Below, piece after piece: positions 21,201 through 29,893 of a stretch of 64,000 bases of DNA (position 1 is the first letter of the stretch; every line of letters begins with the position of its first letter). The stretch is from Lamellibrachia columna. Taxonomy: Eukaryota; Annelida; Polychaeta; Sabellida; Siboglinidae. The notes under the pieces are model-generated. The model searched no databases and was not told the origin of the DNA. It was given only the letters and a program-made list of their open reading frames with translations. A program made the position numbers and the translations under genes. The stretch is from NCBI GenBank assembly GCA_963662155.1, contig OY759263.1, forward strand, positions 14,171,260 to 14,235,259, given 5' to 3'.

Positions 21201-22670
21201 ACCGATGGAGTCGAATGGTACACGCCACCAGGATATACTCGACGCACACCCCCCGTACACGTACTCTCGTGTTTACGTAGCTTCCATGCGTCTTTCCACA
21301 ACGAGTCACCGCACTTCCGACATCTATACGAGTGAAAGTACATGCGTACATCCTGGATGAAGGGAAAATGTGTCTCGTGAAGATTGAGGTAGAGTGTGTC
21401 AGGGTACTTACATACCGGTCGGCAGACGAGTTCGGCAGTTGTCTTCCCGTCCTCTCCATCCGGTTTGACGAGCTTGTACACGTACACGTTCGTTTGGAAC
21501 GTGGTCTCTACACGATAGAGGTCATCCAGCGTGACCCCGACAAATTCTTCCATGGATACGCCGTCTTGGGCGTAAGCCTCGTAGAGCGTCTTCACCGCTG
21601 GTTCCAATCGATATCGATCGCATCCTCGATGCAGGGCCAGACATCGGAAGAGACACAGGTTATCACTGTACCTGGAATTGTTGGATTCCTTTTCCAGATC
21701 GATGACGGCTTTGTTCTTCTTGATGTAGACTGGAAGAGGGGTCATGCATACACATCCTATGGGATGATCGATGATGCGGTTGACGAAGAAGGTTACATTC
21801 GTCACGAGTTCGCACACCCACGCAGAATCCGGTCTTTGATTGATGGCCCGAGAAACCGTCGTCTTGCAAGACGTCGGTTTCTCGGATGCGTTCGAGAAAG
21901 TCATCAAAGTCCTTGCTGTTGGTGATGAGACTGGGCTTGTCCAGGTAACGTCCACAGCAGTTGCAGGAGGAATGGTAGTACTTGTATCGACCCGTGTTCT
22001 TATTCCTCAGAAAGAACCCGTAACTGAGGTTAATCTTGAAGGCGTTGGTCTGTTTCTGGAACATGATCTTCAAAGGCGTCTCTAGAACGGTCGTGTCTAG
22101 CGTAGTTAATCTGTAATCGTACCTGCACTGGAGGGGGCCTCTCGAAACACGTGTCCTTATGGTCGACCAGTGCGCTCGAACGACATCTAGCAGTTCCGTC
22201 GACAGGTTGTCGGCGAAGGGAAGTCGAGCGGGTGGATCGATGGGATCTTCGTCGGTAACTAGTGTGTGGTGGGGTGTGGTGTCTTCCCTGTTTGATCGCT
22301 TCAGCGATGGTGGCTCGTTGACGTCGGTACACGCGGTTCGTGCGTGTCTGACCAGGATGTCACGTCTATTGAACTTTCGTCCATATTTCGTACAAGTGTA
22401 GACTGTGGTCTTTTTTCTACTACTGCTACTACTAAGACGACATGCGGACCTTACGTGATGCTGCAGATCGTCCCATCTCCCAAACGTTTCATCGCATTTA
22501 CACGCATATTTCGTTCTCTTTGTGTGGTCGCTAGGTGGCACCGCTGGTGGTGGCGCCACTGAATACGAGTGCTGATTCACAGACGGTGTCGAATAACCCT
22601 CTACGTGACGTCGTAGCTCTGCATACTTGTCGAGTGCCAGTCCACAGTGACGACATAGATGATGTTTCAT
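18225..22670 (-). pseudogene. Polinton protein-primed DNA polymerase B pseudogene
   Basis: About 1,480 codons across four or more frames. N-terminus: three Cys/His finger-like units (HLCRHCGLALDKYAELRRH and two more, 22670-22330). Next comes a segment with DNLCLFRCLALH (about 21644-21664) and LYLNLHETHFPFI (about 21370), resembling an OTU peptidase Cys and His environment. A C2HC finger follows (YRCRKCGDSLWKDAW). Exo I is FDFECWFDTE (about 21127) and Exo II IGFNSGKYDLNA (about 20746). Polymerase motif A is IVGYDANALYLW (about 19950), motif B KLLGNSGYGK (about 19026-19055) and motif C MDTDSAYMA (about 18740-18755). Breaks: frameshift near 21840, TAG near 20660 then shifts to 20560, shift and stop near 19660-19730, TAG at 18765-18767 just before motif C, and TAA near 18640. 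It ends at 18225. It replicated the element ends by protein priming. Confidence 0.92.
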
Positions 22671-22716
22671 GGTGCTGTACGCGTCTACAACTGACAGACA
22701 GCGGTCCTCAGTACAT

Positions 22717-22724
22717 CTATATAG
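22717..22724 (-). promoter_or_regulatory. Candidate TATA box for PolB
   Basis: CTATATAG about 47-54 bp upstream of the PolB ATG (22670) on the minus strand, a suitable distance for a short leader. Confidence 0.35.
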
Positions 22725-22734
22725 TGCGTGTGTT

Positions 22735-22800
22735 GGTGTTGATGGTGGTGGTGGTGTTGGTGGTGTTGGTGGTGGTGGTGGTGGTGGGAGTGGTGGATGA
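22735..22800. repeat. (GGT)n tract
   Basis: GGTGGTGTT-type trinucleotide tract upstream of PolB. Confidence 0.85.
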
Positions 22801-23324
22801 TGATGTATTATTAAGGCGTGTTCCTATGGTAATGGCTGCTATGTCCACTATCGATGGCTACGGGTTCTCTTTCAACTATGTAGGACGAGGGGAACACCAC
22901 TGACAACATACCAATCATTGTATGACTTTTTTATTAATTATAATGTGGTATGTCATATATACATATATACATATACACGGATATACTTATATAAATACGA
23001 TGACGACATAATGGTTTGTGGGATTGTTACATCCTCGACAGTGACCACTAGCTTATGATTGGTTATCGATACGCCAGTGGCTAGTATCATGTTTCTTAAC
23101 TTGTGGGCTGTTACACCGCGACAGAGGTTGCGTACAATGATGATGAAGTACTATATAAGTCGTTATGTGTATATTTATACATATATAAATGACTCTGTGT
23201 CATACAATAGAACAGAGACGAAATAACATAAAGTTGGTTACAATACACTACTGTGGTTAATATAAGTACTGACGATATACTGTAATATGACTTTCCGTTG
23301 CAACGGTGGTTGTTAATAGTCGTG

Positions 23325-23565
23325 TGTCTCTAGCATATAATCGATAATTATTTTCACTAATCCTCGCAATGCGCGTCTCCGCCCTTCTGTCGGTAGTACG
23401 GGCGCTTCATCGTACAGAAAAGAAACAGTACTAATGTTCATGGTGTGTCGACATCATGTACTCTATTATGATCTCCACTAATTCCCGACTTGCACGCCTA
23501 CGCACTTCTGCCAGTAGCATAGGCGCTTCATCCTACAGAAAAAGAAATAGTACTAATGTTCAACT
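23325..23565. repeat. Direct duplication of about 120 bp
   Basis: Copies at about 23330-23440 and 23455-23565 share GGCGCTTCATC.TACAGAAA and AGTACTAATGTTCA and differ by scattered substitutions and a one-base indel. Read on the minus strand, both give a similar short peptide with DEAP near the start and a basic/hydrophobic stretch, so they may be remnants of a duplicated tiny gene (weak). Confidence 0.6.
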
Positions 23566-23629
23566 AAATAATAATAATACTAATATTCTTAATATTAATA
23601 TTCTTCTACAGCGGTTATATGTACAGTTC

Positions 23630-23671
23630 AACTACTACTAATACTATTACTACTGTTACTACTAATACCAT

Positions 23672-23736
<65 letters not shown>

Positions 23737-23766
23737 TTACTACTACAACTACTACTACTACTACTA
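23630..23766. repeat. (ACT)n trinucleotide microsatellite
   Basis: Long run of ACT/CTA with a few ATT and ACA interruptions, followed by three copies of a phrase containing TGTTCAACTACTG (23766-23812). Confidence 0.95.
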
Positions 23767-23912
23767 ATGTTCAATTACTGAATGTTCAACTACTGGATGT
23801 TCAACTACTGCGGACGGCGGATGATGATGCGTACCTATTCTTTCATAAGTTCGTGTCATTCCGGCGACACTATAGTCGCCGTGATTTCCTCGCATGATCG
23901 TCGTCACCTCAT

Positions 23913-24452
23913 CTAACATGTTTGTTGATCTTCGCCACGTGTGTGTGTGATGAGATTCGACACCGCCTCCTCTATCATTATTTTACACACCTCTGGTGTC
24001 TCCTCAGAACTGTCGGTGCGGCTTGTGGAGGGCTCCGGACTCTCCTCCCTTGTAGAGGACTCCGGCTGGTTTGCGGACCGGTCCGGTTTACGGACTGCAC
24101 CGCCGTCCGCCGTCAGTAGGACGGTCGATTCTGGGAAGACGTACAACGTCGGTGGTGGTGGTGGTGGTGCCGTCTCATCCTCCACCCGCTCCGTCGACTG
24201 TGTTAATGGTGAAGCCGGGCTGAACTTGAAATCGTCATGATGATGATGATGATCATCATCGTCGTCGTCCATCTCCCATGGTACCTGTGACGATGGAGGC
24301 GACTCACAGTAGTCAGGGTATGCTGCTGCTGATGATGATGATGGTGGTGGTGGTGGTGATGCAGAAGTGTCTCGACGTTTCTTCATCACCACCACCTGTC
24401 TGGTGTCGTCATCCTCCGTGTCCGACGACTTCCGTTTGGATGACGTCGACAC
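23913..24452 (-). CDS. Polinton acidic low-complexity protein
   Basis: 179 open codons starting MSTSSKRKSSDTEDDDTRQ. It has a basic patch (KKRR) that could be a nuclear signal, poly-Pro and poly-Ser runs, an Asp/His run (DDDDDDHHHHHDD), a second poly-Pro run and a Ser/Glu/Thr-rich C-terminal third. The last 25 residues (VCKIMIEEAVSNLI) look foldable. It lies in the accessory part of the Polinton upstream of PolB and on the same strand. No family recognised. Disordered nuclear proteins of this kind are common as virus regulators (inference). The frame is intact. Confidence 0.45.
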   Translation of the reverse strand: MSTSSKRKSSDTEDDDTRQVVVMKKRRDTSASPPPPPSSSSAAAYPDYCESPPSSQVPWEMDDDDDDHHHHHDDFKFSPASPLTQSTERVEDETAPPPPPPTLYVFPESTVLLTADGGAVRKPDRSANQPESSTREESPEPSTSRTDSSEETPEVCKIMIEEAVSNLITHTRGEDQQTC

Positions 24453-24480
24453 CTCTACCTCGTATGATTTATTAAGTTGT

Positions 24481-24744
24481 ATCAGACCGTCGCTTATCTA
24501 TTGAACATAAATACTAGTTACATTGCTAGGCAGTATGACCAAACATATTTGCGCATCGTTCTGCATAATCGTCCATATCACCCAGCATATTTGCGTATCG
24601 TTCGGCTAGACTCTTTCTAACCAACTCTTTCACATCGTGTTGCCACTGCATGTTCTAACACTTTGCGATGACCTCTATCGCTAGCCACCGCAAGATGTGC
24701 ATGACCACGTTGGACGATGGTAAGCAACACTCCTTGTCGTCCGT
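24481..24744 (-). pseudogene. Degraded Polinton coding tail
   Basis: Past the TGA at 24745-24747 the same frame stays protein-like: PSSNVVMHILRWLAIEVIAK, a TAG, then MQWQHDVKELVRKSLAERYA with a short internal repeat (RYANM / RCANM) to a stop near 24530. This is either the end of the ORF above it after a nonsense mutation or one or two tiny genes. No family recognised. Confidence 0.3.
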
Positions 24745-24964
24745 TCAATTCATTATGCGAGCCACCTCATCACAGGCATACTGGTCTCTGGCGACCTCTA
24801 GCGCTTTATAGAAGTTATTTTCGATCGTCAAGGCTTCGGATCGATCACGTATCCAATCTAGACCACTCACCGTCGCCTCCATCTCGTCGCTGTTACTACT
24901 TATAGATATAACATCGGGCTGTGACGTACTATCCTCCCCCTCGTCATCTGTTATTATAATGAGC
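24745..24964 (-). pseudogene. Unknown Polinton ORF, 3' part (split by LINE)
   Basis: The frame reads an acidic segment (ITDDEGEDSTSQPDVISI) followed by SGLDWIRDRSEALTIE and a helix-like ALEVARDQYACDEVARIM to a TGA at 24745. It continues the short ORF that starts at ATG 27918 once the LINE and one copy of its target duplication are discounted. Function unknown. The acidic SISSNSDEME stretch contains a hydrophobic-then-acidic pattern like a SUMO-interacting motif (VISI followed by Ser/Asp/Glu), which is inference. Confidence 0.45.
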
Positions 24965-24974
24965 GATGGTGGTG
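24965..24974. repeat. LINE target-site duplication (left)
   Basis: GATGGTGGTG, identical to 27848-27857. Confidence 0.85.
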
Positions 24975-25975
24975 CACAGGTGGCAGCGGAAATGAGAAAC
25001 TACAACCTTGCTTTGCTTGGAGTCAGCGAAACAAGATGGACACAGACAGGACAGAGAAGGCTGCTTAGTGGAGAGATGCTGCTCTTCTCAGGACATGAGG
25101 AGGACAACGCTCCCCACACAGAAGGTGTAGCGCTCATGCTGTCAAGATCGGCACAGAGTGCGCTGATAGGGTGGGAAGCTCATGGACCAAGAATCATCAC
25201 AGCATCCTTCAGAACAAAGAAGAAGAAGATAAAAATGAATGTCATCCAGTGCTACGCACCTACAAACGACAGCGATGAAGAAAACAAAGATCAGTTTTAT
25301 AACAGACTACAAACGATCATCGACAAGTGTCCAGTGAAAGATGTCAACATCCTAATGGGAGATTTCAATGCAAAGATTGGAAAGGACAACACTGGGTATG
25401 AAGAAGTAATGGGAAAACATGGATTGGGAGAGATAAACGAAAACGGCGAGAGATTTGCTGACACATGCGCCCTTAACAAGATTGTCATCGGAGGCAGCAT
25501 CTTCCCACACAAAAGGATACATAAAGCTACTTGGGTATCACCAGATCACGTGACAGAGAACCAGATAGACCACATCTGCATAGGCAAGACATTCAGAAGG
25601 TCCATTCAAGACGTGAGAGTGAAGAGAGGAGCCGATGCTTCGTCTGACCACCACCTGCTTGTTGCCATACTGAAGCTGAAACTGAAGAAAAACCGAATGG
25701 AGACAGCAGTGAAGCGAAAAAAGTACAATGTCAGCTTCCTGAAGGATGCACAGACAAGAGAGGAATACAGATTGAAGCTCACCACCAGATTCCAAGTGCT
25801 GCAAGAGCTGCTCGAAGAAGAAACTGACCTAAACAAGCAGTGGCAGAACATAAAAGAGACATGGACATCAACCTGCCAGGAAGTTGTTGGCCCCAGGACA
25901 CCGCAGCAGAAAGAGTGGATTTCAGTGGAAACTTTGCGCAAGGTCCAGATGCGAAGGAGAAGAAAACAGCAGTAA
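24975..25975 (+). CDS. LINE ORF2 endonuclease part
   Basis: An AP-type endonuclease domain without its first residues reads from [20 protein letters not shown]. The catalytic-region motifs [33 protein letters not shown] and SDHHLLVA are in order. A linker with [13 protein letters not shown] follows. It leaves frame near 25955; the ORF's annotated first Met at 24959 lies in Polinton flank. It would nick target DNA for reverse transcription. Confidence 0.88.
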
Positions 25976-26124
25976 ACAACAGCCGCACAAGAACAGCAAA
26001 GGCAAAAGCGCAAGAAGAATATACAGAAGTCAACAGAGAAGTAAAGAAGAGCATAAAGGTGGACAAGAGAAACTACATCGACAGCCTGCAGAGGAAGCGG
26101 AACAGGCAGCAGGAAGAGGAAACA

Positions 26125-27839
26125 TGAAAGAGCTTTATGACACTACCAGGAAACTGTCAGGCAAGTACTGCCACCCAGAGCGACCAGTGAAGGACAAAGA
26201 GGGAAATGCTATCATAGGAAATGAACAACAGCTGGACAGATGGGCCGAGCATTTCGAGGAACTCCTGAAAAGACCCGCCCCGCCAAACCCGCCTGTCATC
26301 CACCCAGCAGAAGATGACCTACCTATTAACTGCGACAGACCTGCCAGAGAAGAAATCAAGAAAGCTATACAACAGCTGAAGAACAATAAGGCATCAGGGC
26401 CAGATGATATTCCGGCAGAAGCACTCAAGGCAGTTGTGGACACTTCCGTGGAACTACTTTACCCTCTATTTGGGAAGATATGGGAAGAGGAAGAAGTGCC
26501 AGCAGACTGGAGAGAAGGCTACCTCATCAAGATCCCCAAGAAAGGAGACCTCAGAAATTGTGCTAACTACAGAGGGATCACACTCCTGTCAGTGCCAGGG
26601 AAAGTCTTCAACAGGATCATCTTGGAAAGGATGAAAGATATGGTCGACCCAATGCTTAGAGACCAGCAAGCCGGATTCCGCCAGAACAGATCATGTTTAG
26701 ACCAGATCGCAACATTGCGCATCATAGTAGAACAATCCTTAGAATGGAACTCTTCCCTCTACGTGAACTTCGTTGACTATGAAAAGGCATTTGACAGTGT
26801 TGACAGGAAGACCCTCTGGAAACCCACTAAACTGGTCAACCTAATCAAGAACAGCTATGACGGAACAGGCTGTAGGGTAATCCATGGAGGACAGTTCACC
26901 TGTCGCTTCGAGGTAAAGACTGGAGTAAGACAAGGCTGCCTGCTGTCCCCATTCCTCTTCCTCCTGGCCATTGACTGGATTATGAAGATGACCACAGTAC
27001 AGAGGACAAGTGGGCTCCAGTGGACACTATGGACGCAACTTGAAGACCTGGACTTCGCCGATGACTTGGCACTGCTGTCTCACAGCCATCAACAGATGCA
27101 GGACAAGACGACAGAACTGGCAGCTGTCTCCTTACAAGTGGGCCTGAACATCCACAAAGGAAAGACCAAGGTCCTCAGGATGAATGCAGCCAGCACTGAC
27201 CCAGTCACACTGGAGGGGAATGCACTGGAGGAGGTAGAGACCTTCACATACCTCGGCAGTGTCATCAACAAGCGGGGCGGCACAGACGCAGACGTCAGAG
27301 CAAGGATAGGCAAGGCAAGAGTGGCATTCCTGCAACTGAAGAACATCTGGAGCTCCAGGGTACTCTCATCACGCACAAAGATCCGGTTGTTCAACTCCAA
27401 CGTGAAGATGGTCTTGTTGTATGGAGCAGAGACATGGAGGATAACCAACACCACCATCAACAAAGTGCAGACCTTTTTCAACAACTGCCTGAGAAGAATC
27501 CTCCAGATCCACTGGCCAGACACCATCAGCAACAGTGAATTGTGGGAAAAGACACAACAACGACCTGTCGAAGAGGAAATCAGAAGAAGAAGATGGGCCT
27601 GGATTGGCCACTCGCTCCGAAAACCAGTAACAAGCACCACCAGGCAAGCGCTGACATGGAATCCTCAAGGCAAACGGAGAAGAGGACGACCAAGAAACAC
27701 GTGGCGACGGGACCTCCAGGCAGACACCAGGAAGATGGGCTACACCTGGAACCAGTTAGAGAGGATGGCCCAGGACAGGGGACTCTGGCGATCTGTTGTC
27801 GACGGCCTATGCCCCAAGAGGGGCGATGGGCATAAGTAA
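26125..27839 (+). CDS. LINE ORF2 reverse transcriptase part
   Basis: The frame is RT-like from [14 protein letters not shown] to the end. It carries [59 protein letters not shown], the catalytic [10 protein letters not shown] (about 27050-27080) and [13 protein letters not shown]. The C-terminus has [13 protein letters not shown] and ends GDGHK. After [10 protein letters not shown] the text jumps to [14 protein letters not shown], so several residues usual at this point are missing. The frame is open from about 26090. Confidence 0.9.
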
Positions 27840-27847
27840 GTAAGTAA

Positions 27848-27857
27848 GATGGTGGTG
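27848..27857. repeat. LINE target-site duplication (right)
   Basis: GATGGTGGTG directly after the TAAG tail. Confidence 0.85.
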
Positions 27858-27918
27858 AACAACTTTCCACCGAGGAGGAGAATAGTATTTCAGAACTATT
27901 ACTACGTAACCATTCCAT
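27848..27918 (-). pseudogene. Unknown Polinton ORF, 5' part (split by LINE)
   Basis: Starts at ATG 27918 with MEWLRSNSSEILFSSSVE and reaches the LINE boundary in the same frame as 24745-24964. It lies 79 bp after the stop of the OB-fold gene. No family recognised. Confidence 0.45.
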
Positions 27919-27996
27919 TACCTTCTCTTTTCCACTCTTTGTCCCCTCCCGGACGTCACTGCTTGCAGCAGCAGCGGCGTCATCCTGTCAACAGAA

Positions 27997-28257
27997 TTAC
28001 ACGGTCACTACTTCCAGTTCTGACACGGTGTAATTGACATACTCTCCCGCTACGCGTTTCCTAACGGTCACCATGACACAGGTCCCCCGCAGCATCTCCA
28101 GTGCCGCATACCGCTCGGCGTCTGACGCCATGTTCATGTAGGCGTTACCAGTGAATCCCAATACCTGTACTGCCTTTTCATTGAACAAAGTTACCCAACA
28201 TTCTGATCCTATCCAATCAGCGAGTAGGATACGCAGAGCGTACTGTTGTGCGGCCAT
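27997..28257 (-). CDS. RPA1 C-terminal-like OB-fold protein (Polinton cargo)
   Basis: 86 codons from ATG 28257. The sequence reads YALRILLADWIGSECWVTLF, then NEKAVQVLGFTGNAY, then RGTCVMVTVRKR and VNYTVSELEVV. This order (strand, WVT.F.E.A..ILG, helix, then two strands) matches the C-terminal OB fold of replication protein A large subunit, which binds single-stranded DNA and contacts partner subunits. No zinc-ribbon cysteines are visible, so it is a minimal version. It could bind displaced strands during protein-primed replication (inference). It is open and unbroken. Helitrons also carry RPA-like proteins, but no Helitron helicase is nearby, and strand and spacing fit the Polinton. Confidence 0.55.
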   Translation of the reverse strand: MAAQQYALRILLADWIGSECWVTLFNEKAVQVLGFTGNAYMNMASDAERYAALEMLRGTCVMVTVRKRVAGEYVNYTVSELEVVTV

Positions 28258-28355
28258 TGCTTCTGCTGTTGTTGCTGCTGCTGCTGCTGACGAACGATTC
28301 GACTTGTACTAGGCAATCGGAGAGCGGTTGTGTGAGTCGTTAACTGTGCGCTCGG

Positions 28356-28364
28356 CTTATAAAG
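28356..28364 (-). promoter_or_regulatory. Candidate TATA box for OB-fold gene
   Basis: CTTTATAAG on the minus strand about 100 bp upstream of ATG 28257. Confidence 0.35.
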
Positions 28365-28486
28365 GCCTCATACTGACTATGGCGCACGCTGTTATCATGA
28401 CCGTTGAGCGCGCGCGTGATACCGGTATTGTTCGCCGGGTGTCTGGCGGTGCATTGCACTTTGTTCGATCGTGCGATCGACTCGCG

Positions 28487-28975
28487 TTACGTCTGGCCAT
28501 CGTTTCGCTGTGGGGGATTCTGATGCATTCGAATGGACTCGCGTGCTCGCATAAGTATCTGTCCAAGCATGTTATGACCTGCTTGACCACTGTAGGTCAG
28601 TGCACTCCAGTATTTTTCCCGACTCTTTACCCATTTCTTCAATTCAGCTTCCCGTGTGTCTAACAGTTGCTTACGTAAGGTTGGGTCGCGAAATTTAACA
28701 GCGACTAACGCATACATTACATAATATCTCTGTTTGTTCCATTCTGCGCGTAAATGCACCTTCTCTCGAATGCTCTTGCTGAGGTATTTCGCCTGTAGAC
28801 CAGTGCGTGTGGCTAGCATCTTTTCTGCTGTCTCCAAATCACCATGACGCATACATTTACGCCACTGGTACGCGCTTTCAACAGTGTTAAATTCTCTATT
28901 CCACACATGTATCCTGCACACGTAGAAATTTTACAGATAACTGTTACCGCCTCTAAAGTGTATAGGACGAATCAT
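28487..28975 (-). pseudogene. NADAR/YbiA-like (DUF1768) domain gene, Polinton cargo
   Basis: From ATG 28975 the frame reads 14 codons (MIRPIHFRGGNSYL), an in-frame TAA (28931-28933) and then 147 more codons to 28487. NADAR family features in order: NFYVCRIHVWNREFNTVESAYQWRKC start region, GDLETAEKML, a YVMYALVAVKFRDP helix, RKQLLDTREAEL, KYW in the usual D..WG position, and GHNMLGQILMRARESI at the end. Characterised NADAR proteins cleave N-glycosidic bonds, including ADP-ribose on DNA bases and riboflavin intermediates. Here it is the first gene of the Polinton on its strand. Except for one nonsense codon it is the full length of the family (about 160 residues). A host-defence counter or repair role is inference. 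Confidence 0.75.
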
Positions 28976-29554
<579 letters not shown>

Positions 29555-29893
29555 GTTTAACTTCTATACTTCTAATGTTCACAATTCTATATATACTTCT
29601 AATGTTTAAAAAAATATATATATATTTTCATTGTAACTGTACTTCGTTTTTCATATATATTAAAATTTGCTTGAGCTGATATGTATATATTCCCGTCTTG
29701 TGTTGAGTTCTCGTTCCCATTGCGTGTGTGTACATATCATACATATAGTCAATGTTCACCCTGCTACAATTTCTTTACTGAACGGTCAGATTTCCATCAT
29801 CCAGCGGATAAAATGTAGCCATGCATGTCGGCTAAATAATAAATATTACATCGTCGCATTATATTTAAAATTTTCATATATATTAAATTTTGC

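Larger units (their letters stand above)
22920..23912. other. AT-rich Polinton intergenic stretch
   Basis: About 1 kb between the acidic-protein gene and PolB with no supported gene. It holds TATATA-rich sequence (22950-23000), a ~120-bp direct duplication and a CTA/ACT tract. Confidence 0.5.
24975..27847 (+). mobile_element. RTE-like non-LTR retrotransposon, 5' truncated
   Basis: About 2.87 kb flanked by a perfect 10-bp target duplication and ending in a (TAAG)n tail (27835-27848). The 5' end is cut inside the endonuclease. Endonuclease motifs [15 protein letters not shown] and SDHHLLV and the RT FADD box are present. Three frames are needed: the endonuclease frame ends at 25975, a middle frame covers about 25955-26090, and the RT frame runs to 27839. 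It is therefore inactive as well as truncated. It inserted into a minus-strand Polinton ORF. Confidence 0.93.

Noticed and set aside
17531..22670. Stop-codon recoding instead of decay in Polinton genes
   Set aside because: TAG, TGA and TAA all occur and are mixed with frameshifts, so plain pseudogenisation explains them better.
24165..24265. GGT and GAT runs as separate microsatellites
   Set aside because: They are the codons for the Pro and Asp/His runs of the acidic Polinton protein on the other strand.
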